The notes beneath the pieces are model-generated. The model ran no database searches. It was not told the origin of the DNA and saw only the letters and a list, made by a program, of their open reading frames with translations. Below, in pieces: positions 1 to 9,086 of a stretch of DNA of 64,000 nt (the stretch's first letter is position 1; every line of letters starts with the position of its first letter). Origin of the DNA: Primorskyibacter flagellatus (lineage in GTDB: Bacteria; Pseudomonadota; Alphaproteobacteria; Rhodobacterales; Rhodobacteraceae); NCBI RefSeq assembly GCF_900176485.1, contig NZ_FWYD01000013.1:1-64000 (forward strand), written 5' to 3'. The translations under genes and the position numbers were made by a program.

Positions 1-890
1 CCCATCATGCCATGCTGCATGTCGATCGTGACAGCGTCGAACCCCTGATGTCCCATCACTTCAGCGGAATACGGGGATGGAATGGCCAGCCATCCGTTCA
101 CTGCGGTTTCACCAGCAGCCCAGATTTCCCTAATTCTATTTTGTCGCATCTTTTTCTACCTTTATGGTTGGACGGTGGGCAAGTCACCAATTTGGGCTCG
201 GTCAGACCCGCGCGTTAAACAAGATAAAACTTGCGCTACGCAAGTTCTTTCCTTGTTTACATTCGAACGCATGATGGGGTGGCCCGCCTAAGAAGACCTG
301 TTTGCATCCGCAAATGCAAATCGAACAGGCCAGCCCAACACCTAAACCAAAGCTGGTCCGACAAGATCCGGATTGCGCGCGGGCGAGCCGAATTTTCGGT
401 CATGTCCATCCCGCCCTCAAAGTCCATACATGTTATGGTGAAACCCATGGCATGGAACATGTCAGCAGCAATTCCCTTCAAGAGATGATCGCGCTTTCGA
501 ACCGCAGCGGTAGACACGATGTTGTTGTCTGGGACCGGTGCAGCGACGTTGGGTTCGTTTCCTCACATCGTGCTTTCAACAATGCCACAGCTCTTGGGCC
601 ATGGACCTATGGTTCGCCACCGGAAAAGAACGGATAAACTGTGATGTGGCCCGCAGTCTGTTCGAAGGCGGACCGGTCACCGAGGAATGGGTGATACCCG
701 ATGTGGTTGAAGTATTCGATGTGGGGCGGGATTGAGCCACGCTCCAAACCGGTGGGTAGAGGAGTCTGCGCAGACCCGTCGCGTCACCGCACCCGACCTG
801 CACGCAGCCTCATTGCCCGAGCGCATCAATGGAAATTCACTCCGGTATCGGCGCAAGGCAACCCTGGCGCGCATGAGTTGACCACGCGCA
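1..890. other. gene-free left edge, no supported gene
   Basis: Only short overlapping open frames occur here, none with a convincing ribosome binding site or recognisable family. The longest plus-strand frame (302-637, 111 codons) has no domain I can name. Base composition at about 120-260 is more AT-rich than the genes that follow. It could be a decayed gene or a control region for something to the left of the window. I see no RNA gene. Confidence 0.4.
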
Positions 891-1814
891 TTATTCCGAA
901 GGAAGGTCGGGCGGACGCACCTTCGATAGCGTTTCATCCGCCTGCGAGATTACCTCTATACGACGGTGAGGGGCGATCGAACCGGCCCGCCGCAATGCGT
1001 CGTCCACCCGAGTAAACACCTCGTCGCGACAGTCTATGTCGCGGTCGAACCGGGATAGCCAATAGCGCAGGGCATAGGTAATCCCTGCTTCCTCATAGGC
1101 CAGAACACGCACATCCGGCGCAGGATCCTTCTGGATCAGGTCCGCCGCTTGAAGCGCCTCCAGCATCACCTCGCGCGCCCGAGAAATCGGCATGCTATGA
1201 TCCAGCGTAATACTGACCTGCGCGCGATATTCCGGTTTTGGCGCGGAATAGTTGGTGATGCGCTGGCGCGCGATTTGGCTGTTGGGCAGGATCATATAGG
1301 TCCGGTCACGGGTCAGCAGACGCGTGGTGCGCCAGCCGATCTCGATCACCTTGCCACGGGCCAACCCGTCTATATCGACCCAATCCCCTATGCGGAACGG
1401 ACCCTCCACGCCAAGCGCGACGCCCGACAGGGTGTCAGCAACCACATTTCGAACCGCAAAACCCAACAGCGCCAGTATCAGGCCCGACCCCGCCAGCGCC
1501 CCGAACGCGCCCTTGCCCATGTAAAGCGATGTCGTTGCAACGAACGCCATCAGGAACAGGAGTGCCGCCACCATATCTTTAAGCAGACGTGGATAGGGTT
1601 TGCGCCGTGCCGCCGCCTGATCCAGCGCCATCGCCGCGATCCGGCTGACAAGCCAGGCCGCCGCAAAATAGGCCAGCGCCGTGACAGCGAGCGGCAGCAT
1701 TTCGCCATCCCCGAAAAGCCCGGCCAGTTGCGATGGAAACAGGACCAGCCCAAGGCTGATAAATGTCAAGATCGTCGGCCATAGAAGCCGACGAAGATGT
1801 TGCTTTGCGCTCAT
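891..1814 (-). CDS. MscS-family mechanosensitive ion channel
   Basis: Small-conductance mechanosensitive channel of the inner membrane that would release solutes on hypo-osmotic shock. The 307-residue protein has hydrophobic segments at about residues 12-32, 42-64 and 80-98. The pore-lining helix and MscS signature run about 106-138 (ending GVALGVEGPF), followed by the beta domain (FRIGDWVDIDG; LPNSQIARQRITNYS). The length matches the short MscS type. The start at 1814 was chosen because AAAGGAG lies 7 bases upstream; a longer frame reaches 1955 but its extra 47 residues look non-coding. It is a single gene, apparently unlinked to the regulators upstream of it. Family call is firm; gating properties are not readable. 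Confidence 0.88.
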   Translation of the reverse strand: MSAKQHLRRLLWPTILTFISLGLVLFPSQLAGLFGDGEMLPLAVTALAYFAAAWLVSRIAAMALDQAAARRKPYPRLLKDMVAALLFLMAFVATTSLYMGKGAFGALAGSGLILALLGFAVRNVVADTLSGVALGVEGPFRIGDWVDIDGLARGKVIEIGWRTTRLLTRDRTYMILPNSQIARQRITNYSAPKPEYRAQVSITLDHSMPISRAREVMLEALQAADLIQKDPAPDVRVLAYEEAGITYALRYWLSRFDRDIDCRDEVFTRVDDALRRAGSIAPHRRIEVISQADETLSKVRPPDLPSE

Positions 1815-2048
1815 TGCCGATCTCCTTTCGTTTGACGCGACTGTGGGCGGTGCAGTTGCCCGCCCTGTACGGACGGACAACTGGCCGAGGCAGCCCTCAA
1901 TCCATGACTGTTGATGCTTCGCACCGGATCCGATGCAGCGGTATTTCGGTGACATTTCCGCAGGTCGCGCGGGTTCGGATGCAAGTCAGATCGCGGATTT
2001 CGAATAATGAGTTGCATCCGTCATCCCGAATCTCGCACGACGACACGC

Positions 2049-2549
2049 TTACGTCGCCGCAGTTTGGTCAGGGGTGATATCATCCTCTTGGCCACGGGGA
2101 TCGTGGGGTTGCCCAAGATCGCCGTCGGACGGCTCTTCGACCCGGATCACCGTCAGCATCCGACGCTGGTTTGCCCGCGTGTCCCAATGAAAAACAGCTC
2201 CCTCGGCCAATCCCAGCAGCGCAACACCGATCGGCGTCACAATCGACACGCGCTGACGCGCGATGTCGGCGTCTTCGGGGAATACCAGCGTCACGGTTTT
2301 GTCCAGCCCGGTGCTTTCATCCCTGTAGGTCACAGAGCGACCGATCGACACGACATTTGCAGGCATCTTGGACGGCGCAACGATCCGCGCGCGCGCGATC
2401 TCATCCAACAGGCGATCGGCGAGCGTTGGATTGCGCTGCATCGCGCCTTCTGCCAGCGCTTCGATATGTGCAAGATCATCGGAATTGATGACAATTTTCG
2501 GTGTCCGGGTACGGCGTTTCTTAACGGTTTCGTTCATATCGGCTAACAT
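2049..2549 (-). CDS. Rnk/GreA-type nucleoside diphosphate kinase regulator-like protein
   Basis: Member of the Rnk branch of the GreA/GreB superfamily, which binds RNA polymerase near the secondary channel; E. coli Rnk alters Ndk levels. The 166-residue protein has a basic N-terminus (KKRRTRTPKIVI), a short helical hairpin region (DLAHIEALAEGA...LLDEIARA), and the C-terminal GreA-like domain (VTYRDESTG; VTLVFPEDADI; SIVTPIGVALLGLAEG). The C-terminal tail of about 30 polar residues is longer than usual. The start at 2549 has AGGAGG 7 bases upstream. A second, divergent copy lies directly upstream on the same strand. Role in transcription is inferred from the family only. Confidence 0.82.
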   Translation of the reverse strand: MLADMNETVKKRRTRTPKIVINSDDLAHIEALAEGAMQRNPTLADRLLDEIARARIVAPSKMPANVVSIGRSVTYRDESTGLDKTVTLVFPEDADIARQRVSIVTPIGVALLGLAEGAVFHWDTRANQRRMLTVIRVEEPSDGDLGQPHDPRGQEDDITPDQTAAT

Positions 2550-2636
2550 CGGTCGGCCTCCTTCCAGGTATGGGGTAAAAGGGCGAATGGCATGGCCCAC
2601 CCGCTTCTCAGTCGTAATTAATTTTTTAGTTCAGCG

Positions 2637-3089
2637 TCAGTTCGGCGGCATAACGTCGAGGACCGATACCGACATGATTGACCCGTCCTCGCACAGAAGC
2701 GGCGCGCGTTGTCCGGCCCGCATGCCAATCAACGTGGCCCCCAACAGAGACGCCACCGGTATCACACCACTGCCCGCTCCCGCTCTCGCACGATGGACCA
2801 GCAGCCCCGTCTGGGACTCTGCATTGCTGACGCAATAGGTTACCCGACACCCACCGGTCACAAGATCGCGCACATGCAGCTTGCTGACAGGATCGGTCAT
2901 CATGATCTTGTCGCGCAACACATATGCAAGCAATCTCCATGCCGGGTGCTGCGTGCCTTCGCACTGTTCCAGATGTCGCTGAAGCTGTGCGTGATCGGCC
3001 TCGGGCAATACCAGATGCCTGCGTTGCCGTTCTCTCGGGCCATGTTGGTTCCGGATGTCGTATGAAAGACTGTTACAGATATTGGTCAT
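2637..3089 (-). CDS. second Rnk/GreA-like protein
   Basis: A 150-residue paralogue of the neighbour at 2049-2549, sharing the GreA-like C-terminal fold: VTYCVSNAESQTGLLVHRA, then SGVIPVASLLGATLIGMRAGQ and a final VSVLDVMPPN. The N-terminal half (about 1-60) is predicted helical and charged and contains HAQLQRHLEQCE, fitting the shortened coiled coil of Rnk. The start has GAGGGG 4-9 bases upstream. The two genes are about 90 bases apart and probably co-transcribed. Sequence similarity between the two is confined to the C-terminal domain, so this is an old duplication or two separate acquisitions. Confidence 0.72.
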   Translation of the reverse strand: MTNICNSLSYDIRNQHGPRERQRRHLVLPEADHAQLQRHLEQCEGTQHPAWRLLAYVLRDKIMMTDPVSKLHVRDLVTGGCRVTYCVSNAESQTGLLVHRARAGAGSGVIPVASLLGATLIGMRAGQRAPLLCEDGSIMSVSVLDVMPPN

Positions 3090-3630
3090 GGTTTCCCCTC
3101 GGGCGACCTTGTCGCCACTTGTTCATTTTTTGACTATGAGGAGGCCCCGGAAGGTTCAGGAAACGCGAACGCGTCTACACCGCCCGGGGAAACGGGCGGT
3201 TCAGCAGGAGAAATCGAAAATGATCTGCATGTACCAACATGACAATAAGATAGGTACGCAAGGTCCCTGCGTCAATCTCATGCGCGATTGAGAACGCGAA
3301 AATAGCAGTGATTGAGCGGTTTCCGGCCAAGATGTCGCGGCCCCGGTCGGCGATCTTGAAAACTTTGGTCGGACGGGCCAGATATAGATCATGTTGATGG
3401 TCATGTTTCATATGAGGTTCCCGCCTAGCGCGGGAAATCTGCTGAACCGCGGGTAGCCCCGAGCGGGGCCGGTTATTGTGCCGGCTCGCGCCTCGGGGCG
3501 GACAGTGATCTTACATCGATCAAATCGAAAGACGAAGACGCTTCTTCCATCGCCGATTGGCCCAATTACGGGAAACCGTGGGCTATTCGGCAGGTAAGGC
3601 GTTGATCGTCGTGGTTTCAACACTCTCGAC
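3090..3630. other. intergenic region with three hairpins
   Basis: No firm gene. One 78-codon minus frame (3175-3411, starting MKHDHQHDLYLARP) has a weak ribosome site and could be a small protein, but its end is encoded inside a hairpin, which argues against it. Hairpins: 3179-3200 (8-bp arms ACCGCCCG/CGGGCGGT), 3418-3436 (7-bp arms TTCCCGC/GCGGGAA) and a nested one at 3457-3498 (outer arms CCCCGAG/CTCGGGG, inner GCCGG/CCGGC). None has a clear T-tract. They may terminate or protect transcripts of the flanking genes. Confidence 0.5.
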
Positions 3631-3936
3631 ATGGAAAATGACATGCAAACTTTCTTGACGCCGGGAAACTTCCTTTCTCCAGCTTTGTCTCGGTCAACTG
3701 CACCGCGCGACCCTGCCAAGACCGCAGGTCGCACGTTGGGCCGATGGGCGCGAACCGCAATTCGTCAATGGCAACGCAACAAGTTGATCGCAACGCTTGA
3801 AGCCATGGATGACTGGGTTCTGCACGATATCGGGATCTATCGCGGTGATATCCGTGACATCGTCAACAGCTTTGACGACCGTGAACTCGGCATGGTGCCT
3901 TTTGCCGCGCCAATCGAATCCCACAGGGGGAAATAA
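3631..3936 (+). CDS. DUF1127 (YjiS-like) small protein
   Basis: A 101-residue protein whose second half carries the DUF1127 signature: WQRNKLIATLEAMDDWVLHDIGIYRGDI, an Arg-rich amphipathic helix followed by the conserved L..(D/S)D..L.DIG(I/L).R.(D/E)I pattern. Small DUF1127 proteins are common in alphaproteobacteria, often stress-induced, and some bind RNA or affect phosphate and carbon metabolism. The N-terminal 35 residues are unconserved-looking. The start may instead be the Met at 3643, which sits after a GGAAAA stretch. A perfect 13-bp hairpin follows at 3978-4007. Confidence 0.75.
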   Translation: MENDMQTFLTPGNFLSPALSRSTAPRDPAKTAGRTLGRWARTAIRQWQRNKLIATLEAMDDWVLHDIGIYRGDIRDIVNSFDDRELGMVPFAAPIESHRGK

Positions 3937-3977
3937 AAGCGTGCTCCGCAAAATGAGGTGATCCCGCCACTTCATAC

Positions 3978-4007
3978 GCTCGCGTCACCGGTCCCGGTGA
4001 CGCGAGC
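3978..4007 (+). terminator. perfect 13-bp hairpin after DUF1127 gene
   Basis: Arms GCTCGCGTCACCG and CGGTGACGCGAGC are perfect complements with a 4-base loop. It lies 42 bases past the DUF1127 stop and before the next gene. There is no T-tract on either side, so it may be an RNA-stabilising or Rho-assisted end rather than a classical terminator. Confidence 0.55.
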
Positions 4008-4052
4008 ACGCCAGCCGCACGATACCCGTTTCGATCAGAGAGGACCGAAGAA

Positions 4053-4391
4053 ATGATGATTTGCAAAGCCGACTTTGAAGAACTGTTCCCTGACCTGTTC
4101 AAACCCGAACCCGTCGCTGAGACGCGCCAAACTGCCAATCCAGCGACTCTGGTAACGTCACCCAGCGCTGGTTGTTTTGCCCGCTGGGAAGATGACGGTG
4201 GCCAAGAAGTACCTGCCAAACTGCGACGCCGGGCTGTATCGAGTGCCAGACCGCAATATGCGGGGGTTTCTCGCCCTGGTCCTTTAGACCTCGCGATGCC
4301 AGTCACAGCAGCCTATGCGGCAGCATGGGCCACGCTATATGATTATGGGCAGCCCAAAACAGACCGGCGCGTTTTGGTCACCAGCTCATAG
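4053..4391 (+). CDS. small hypothetical protein
   Basis: 112 residues, not recognised. The start (double Met, MMICKADFEELFPDLFKPEP) is preceded by AGAGGACC about 8 bases upstream, which supports translation. The N-terminal 20 residues are acidic and amphipathic. The middle is basic (KLRRRAV) and the end contains MPVTAAYAAAWATLYDYGQP. No signal peptide or membrane segment is visible. It lies downstream of the DUF1127 gene with a hairpin between. Coding potential is reasonable but family is unknown. Confidence 0.5.
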   Translation: MMICKADFEELFPDLFKPEPVAETRQTANPATLVTSPSAGCFARWEDDGGQEVPAKLRRRAVSSARPQYAGVSRPGPLDLAMPVTAAYAAAWATLYDYGQPKTDRRVLVTSS

Positions 4392-4417
4392 CCACGACCG
4401 CCTTGATATGAAAAGGT

Positions 4418-4448
4418 GTCACTCGTACATGGATCATGTGCGAGTGAC
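4418..4448. terminator. 14-bp hairpin between convergent genes
   Basis: Left arm GTCACTCGTACATG (4418-4431) and right arm CATGTGCGAGTGAC (4435-4448) pair with one G-U type mismatch around a 3-base loop. It lies between the plus-strand unknown gene and the 3' end of the minus-strand RND pump gene, the usual place for a bidirectional terminator. No T-tract is visible. Confidence 0.5.
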
Positions 4449-4581
4449 GCGGCCACACCGCAATCGTATCGTCCCTGAAAAACGCTGCCGCCGGGACCTG
4501 ATGACCCCAAGACGCAGGACGGGCGTTGAATATTTGCGGCCCCGAACGCGCATCAATCTCCTGCTTCTTTTCCCGGCAAAG

Positions 4582-7500
4582 CTATGCCGTTTCTACAGAC
4601 GGAATGCGCGGCGTCCGCAATGCCCGGCGCGCTTTCTTTTCGCCCAGCATCAGCATGGCGGGGGTGACGATAAGGGTCAGCACTGTTGCTATCACAAGAC
4701 CCCCGGCGATTGCCGACGAAAGTTCGGTCCACCACTGGGTAGAGGGCGCGCCGTAGACAATCTCGCGGGTAAAAAAATTCAGGTTCACGCCAATCACCAT
4801 CGGCATCAGGCCAAGCGCCGTCGTGACCGAGGTCAGCACCACCGGTCGCAGTCGTTGTGCCCCGGTGCGCAATGCCGATTCCAGCGGTGACATCCCGGTT
4901 TTCTTCAGCGCATTATAGGTGTCGATCAGAACGATATTGTTGTTCACCACGATCCCGGCAAGCGCGATCACCCCGATCCCGCCCATGACCACGCCGAAGG
5001 GGCGGCCCGTGACAATCAGACCGAACAGGACACCCGCGATCGAGAACACGATGGCGCTCATCACGACGAAGGCCTGATAGAAGTTGTTGAACTGAAGCAC
5101 GAGGATCACGAACATCAGGAAGATTGCCGTTATGAATGCCCCTACAAGGAAGGTCATCGCGTCGGTCTGGTCCTGCGCCTCGCCAGCAAAGGCCGCTTCG
5201 ACGCCGGCGGGCATATCCATACCGTCGATGGCCGCTTGCAAGGCGATCACCTGGTCGTTGACCAATACGGCGGGGGCTACGTTTGCCTCGATCGTTATGA
5301 CTCGGCGTTGATCGACACGCGTGATGGTGCCGCTGCGCGGGCTTGGCTCAAAGGTTACGAAGTTCGAAATCGGGACAAGGCCCGCCGAGGTCGGCACCCG
5401 CAGCGATTGCAATTCTTCCAGCGTCCGCTCGTCGGCCGGAAAGCGCACATTGATATCGACGGACCCCTCGGCATCTTCAGGGCGATAATCCGCCACGGTG
5501 ATGCCTCGGGTCAGCAGTTGCACCGCCTGCCCGAGGGTCGAGATGTCGGCACCAAAGCGGGCCGCCTCGGACCGGTTCACCGAAATGAGCCATTCGACGC
5601 CCGGCAACGGCCGCGTGTCCGTGACATCGGTAAAGCCGCCAATTCTGGTCATGGCCGCGCGGATGGCCTCGACCGCGTCAGCCTGAGCCTGCGGATCACT
5701 TGCACGGACCCGAAGCGAGATCGGCTTGCCCGCCGACGGGCCCGATGACGCGGTTTGCACCTGAACGTCGATACCGGGGATCGTGGCCATGTCGGCGCGA
5801 ATATCTTCGCCAATTGCGGCCGCCTTGCGACGCGTGTCCCATTCGGTCAGCTCGATCTGGATCGTGCCGATCAGGTCGGCCGCATCCTGATTGCTGCCGC
5901 CGGACCGTGCATAGACCGACGCGATTTCATCATAGGCGAACAGGCGCTCCTCGACCCGGCGCACCAGCGCATCCTTCTCGAAGATCGAGAAATTGTCGCG
6001 CGCCCGGACTTGAACCTGCGCGAATTCGGGCTCGATGGACGGAAAAAAGCTGATGCCATTGCCAAACTGGCCATAGGCACCGAACCCCGCCAACAGGAAC
6101 GAGATCGCCATGATCACCGTGGCCCAGGGCCGCAGGATGGCGAATTGCAATAACTGGACATAGCCACCGGTGAAACCCTTCAGATCGCGCGGGTCCCCCT
6201 TTTCAGCGGCGTATAGCGTCGCCTTGTCCTTCGCCGATTGCGGAGGCCTCTTGCCGATGATGCCGCCGACGACGGGGATGAAGACAAGCGCCATGAACAA
6301 CGAAGCGGTAAGTGTCAGAATAACCGTGATCGGCAGGAATTTCATGAACTCCCCCACGGTGCCGGACCAGAACAGCAACGGAAAGAACACCGAAAGCGTG
6401 GTGGCGGTGGACGCGACGATCGGCCAGGCCATACGCTTGGCGGCGAAGGCATAGGCAACCTTGGGTTGGTCCCCTTCCTGCAAGCGCCGGTCCGCCAGTT
6501 CTGTCGTCACGATGGCACCGTCCACAAGCATCCCGACCACGAGGATCAGCGAGAACAGAACCACCAGATTCATCGTGTAGCCCATCAGAAACAAGGCCGT
6601 GACGCCCGCAAGAAACGCCCCCGGAATGGCAAGGCCCACCAGCAACGCAGAGCGGATACCAAGCGCCCAGACGATGACGATCATCACAAGGATCACGGCG
6701 GCAATCACGTTTGCCTCCAGATCGCTCAGCATGGTTTCTACCTGCTCGCTCTCGTCCTGCATATAATCAATGTGCACACTCTCGGGCCACTCTGCCTGCG
6801 CGGTTTCGATCAGGCCACGCACGGCAGCGACAGTCTCGATGATGTTCGACCCGGACCGCTTCTTGATTTCCAGCGCAAGCGCGGGCTGCCCGTCGATGCG
6901 GGCGAATCCGGTCGGGTCCTCGAAGGTCCGGCGGATGGTGGCCACATCCCCGAAGGTCACGACCGTATCGCCGCGCACCTTGACGGGCAAAGCCATCACA
7001 TCTTCGATCCCCTCGATCAGTCCGGGCACTTTCAGCACGATCCGGCCGGCCCCATTCTCGATGGCCCCCGCCGCGATCAGCCGGTTGTTTCGGTTGATCT
7101 GGCCAATCAGTTCCTCGAAGCTGATATTGTAGGTCTCGAACACGGTGGGGTTGATCAGCACCTCCAGCAATTCGGTCCGCGAACCACCCACATCGACCTC
7201 AAGCACACCTTGAAGCGCCTCAATCCGGTCGGAAAGATCGTCGGACAGGCTGTTGAGCGTCCGCTCAGGCACCGGCCCCGATAGGATCACGGTCAGGATC
7301 GGGAAAAGGGCCGTGTTGATCTCGGTCACGACCGGGTCCCAGGCGTCCTCCGGCAGATCGGGCTGGGCACGGTCCACGCCCTCCTTCACCTTGTCGAGCG
7401 CCTCGACGGCATCGAAACCCGGCTCGAATTCAAGTTGCACGCTGGCATAACCTTCGCCGGCATTGCTGGTCATCTGTTTGAGGCCAGTGATAGAGCTCAG

Positions 7501-7713
7501 CTCGGTTTCCAGCGGCTCGATCAGCAAGCGTTCGGAATCCTGCGGTGAAATACCATCAAGACCCGTGGACACATAAAAGATAGGGATCGGAATCTCGGGC
7601 GAGCTTTCCTTTGGGATCGCCGTATAGGCGTAGGCACCAACCGAAAGAACCATGACCAGTGCCATGACGACCACCCGGCCGCGACTGAAGGCGGCGTCGA
7701 TAAGCGTATTCAT
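4582..7713 (-). CDS. RND-family efflux pump permease
   Basis: Inner-membrane proton-driven pump of the AcrB/MexB superfamily, 1043 residues, normal length. One TM helix near the N-terminus (about 13-31), a large periplasmic loop, six TM helices at about 335-485, a second helix near 535, a second periplasmic loop and the final TM bundle at about 860-1025. In TM4 the usual Asp pair is VDGAIV (second Asp replaced by Gly), and in TM10 the usual Lys is replaced in GIVVNNNIVLID, so its proton relay differs from AcrB and from the other pump in this window. Start overlaps the adaptor stop (ATGA). No outer-membrane channel gene is adjacent. Substrate unknown. Confidence 0.93.
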   Translation of the reverse strand: MNTLIDAAFSRGRVVVMALVMVLSVGAYAYTAIPKESSPEIPIPIFYVSTGLDGISPQDSERLLIEPLETELSSITGLKQMTSNAGEGYASVQLEFEPGFDAVEALDKVKEGVDRAQPDLPEDAWDPVVTEINTALFPILTVILSGPVPERTLNSLSDDLSDRIEALQGVLEVDVGGSRTELLEVLINPTVFETYNISFEELIGQINRNNRLIAAGAIENGAGRIVLKVPGLIEGIEDVMALPVKVRGDTVVTFGDVATIRRTFEDPTGFARIDGQPALALEIKKRSGSNIIETVAAVRGLIETAQAEWPESVHIDYMQDESEQVETMLSDLEANVIAAVILVMIVIVWALGIRSALLVGLAIPGAFLAGVTALFLMGYTMNLVVLFSLILVVGMLVDGAIVTTELADRRLQEGDQPKVAYAFAAKRMAWPIVASTATTLSVFFPLLFWSGTVGEFMKFLPITVILTLTASLFMALVFIPVVGGIIGKRPPQSAKDKATLYAAEKGDPRDLKGFTGGYVQLLQFAILRPWATVIMAISFLLAGFGAYGQFGNGISFFPSIEPEFAQVQVRARDNFSIFEKDALVRRVEERLFAYDEIASVYARSGGSNQDAADLIGTIQIELTEWDTRRKAAAIGEDIRADMATIPGIDVQVQTASSGPSAGKPISLRVRASDPQAQADAVEAIRAAMTRIGGFTDVTDTRPLPGVEWLISVNRSEAARFGADISTLGQAVQLLTRGITVADYRPEDAEGSVDINVRFPADERTLEELQSLRVPTSAGLVPISNFVTFEPSPRSGTITRVDQRRVITIEANVAPAVLVNDQVIALQAAIDGMDMPAGVEAAFAGEAQDQTDAMTFLVGAFITAIFLMFVILVLQFNNFYQAFVVMSAIVFSIAGVLFGLIVTGRPFGVVMGGIGVIALAGIVVNNNIVLIDTYNALKKTGMSPLESALRTGAQRLRPVVLTSVTTALGLMPMVIGVNLNFFTREIVYGAPSTQWWTELSSAIAGGLVIATVLTLIVTPAMLMLGEKKARRALRTPRIPSVETA

Positions 7714-8963
7714 GGGCTCGACTCCCTCGTGGCGGCTGCGGGCAAGTCTGGTTCCGGCCTGGACTTGATGATCTGACCATCCGCATCGGTTTGCGGTTTG
7801 GTTTCCGGGGCACCGGGTACAGGGTTTTGCGCGGTGGTTTCTGCCTCGTTTTCGTCAAGTTGCGGATCGACCGTTTCGCCATCATTGACGAAGCCCTGCC
7901 CGATGGAAATGATTTGCGTCTCAGCCGGCAACCCCGAAATCCAGATGCCGTCTGTCTCGGCCCGGACAATCTCGATCTTGTGAAATTCGACCACATTTTC
8001 GGCGTTTACCGTCTTGATTCCCAATGTCCCGTCGGTGTCCAACGACAGGATCGCCGGCGACACAAAATGTGCAGTCACCTCGCCTGTGGGAATGCGCAGT
8101 TGCGCGCTGATCCCGGCGGGGATCGCGCCGTCGACATTCGGCACCTCGATCTGCGCCATGAACGTCCGGGTTTCCGCATCGGCGCTTGTCGATACAAAGC
8201 GGACCTCACCGGTCGCGGTTTCGCCGGTGATGAACGCGACTTCGGCGGTCTGTCCGACCTTGATGTCACGCAAGGATTGTTGTGGGATCTGAATGCGAAT
8301 GGTCAGGGGCGTGTTGTCGACGATGCGGCCCACATCTGCACCCATCGACACATATTCGCCAGGGTTGATGGTCAGCGATTCCAGCCGACCGGCAAAAGGC
8401 GCGCGGATTTCAGTGTCTCCGATCGCCTCTTGAGCAGTCCTTACGCCTGCCTCCGCCGCTGCCAGCGCCACCTGTGCCTGGGCGACACGGTCGACAGTTG
8501 CAACGCCGCGTTCCACCAGCGCCGAGGCATTGTCAAACTCGCGCTGTGCGCGGTCGCGTTCCTGTTCGGCCCGTTCCAGATCGGCCTGGCGGGCAGCAAC
8601 GTTGATCCGGGAGATGACCTGACCGGCCTCCAGATCAGCGCCCATCTCCACCAGAACTTCGCCGATCTGTCCGGATGTTTCGGCGCGCACGGCGGTATCG
8701 CGGTCCGGCAGGGCCTGCCCTTCGGCAACGAAAACCTGTTCGACCGGTTCGGCAACTGCGCGACGCACCGCAACCGTAACAACGCGCGGAGTAACCGAGG
8801 TTTTCGTGGTCTGGACAGGTTCGTCCGATGGCAGTAGATACCCGCTGCCCATCCAGCCGATGATGGCTATGGCAAGCCCACCCGCGACCCATCTGGACCG
8901 GGTCGATCCCTTATCGTTTTCAAAGCTGAGCGATTTCGGCCCGTCGGTCTGTGTCTCGGTCAC
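7710..8963 (-). CDS. RND efflux periplasmic adaptor (membrane fusion protein)
   Basis: HlyD/AcrA-type adaptor that links the pump at 4582-7713 to an outer-membrane channel. It has a short cytoplasmic N-terminus, one membrane anchor (GGLAIAIIGWMGSGYLL), a lipoyl half-motif (AVRAETSGQIGEVLVEMGADLEAGQVISRI), a coiled-coil hairpin of Ala/Glu/Arg-rich repeats, the second lipoyl half (IGDTEIRAPFAGRLESLTINPGEYV) and beta-barrel domains. The acidic, Pro-rich C-terminal tail (about 55 residues, QLDENEAETTAQNPVPGAPETKP) is unusual. I chose the GTG at 8963 because GAGGAC lies 8 bases upstream; an ATG at 9002 is the alternative, with a poorer ribosome site. Confidence 0.88.
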   Translation of the reverse strand: MTETQTDGPKSLSFENDKGSTRSRWVAGGLAIAIIGWMGSGYLLPSDEPVQTTKTSVTPRVVTVAVRRAVAEPVEQVFVAEGQALPDRDTAVRAETSGQIGEVLVEMGADLEAGQVISRINVAARQADLERAEQERDRAQREFDNASALVERGVATVDRVAQAQVALAAAEAGVRTAQEAIGDTEIRAPFAGRLESLTINPGEYVSMGADVGRIVDNTPLTIRIQIPQQSLRDIKVGQTAEVAFITGETATGEVRFVSTSADAETRTFMAQIEVPNVDGAIPAGISAQLRIPTGEVTAHFVSPAILSLDTDGTLGIKTVNAENVVEFHKIEIVRAETDGIWISGLPAETQIISIGQGFVNDGETVDPQLDENEAETTAQNPVPGAPETKPQTDADGQIIKSRPEPDLPAAATRESSP

Positions 8964-9055
8964 GGTCTTCTGTCCTCGATAATACGCATCAAATCCGGAC
9001 ATTGTCCCGGCAGGGGTTCCGATACCGAAACCTGTTTTGCGTTTCTTCTGAAAAG

Positions 9056-9078
9056 ACCGCCCAGATAAACCGGGCGGT
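9056..9078 (-). terminator. intrinsic terminator-like hairpin between STAS gene and RND adaptor
   Basis: Read on the minus strand, arms ACCGCCC and GGGCGGT enclose a 9-base loop and are followed by CTTTTC. It lies just after the STAS-like gene and before the adaptor gene, so it may partly uncouple the pump genes from the tetR-STAS transcript. Confidence 0.6.
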
Positions 9079-9086
9079 GTGATACC

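Noticed and set aside
302-637. 111-residue plus-strand frame at the left edge
   Set aside because: No family, no ribosome site, in a region of mixed composition. Could be a decayed gene but cannot be shown.
3175-3411. 78-residue minus-strand protein
   Set aside because: Weak ribosome site, its 3' end lies in a hairpin, and no family is recognisable. Kept only as a note in the intergenic entry.
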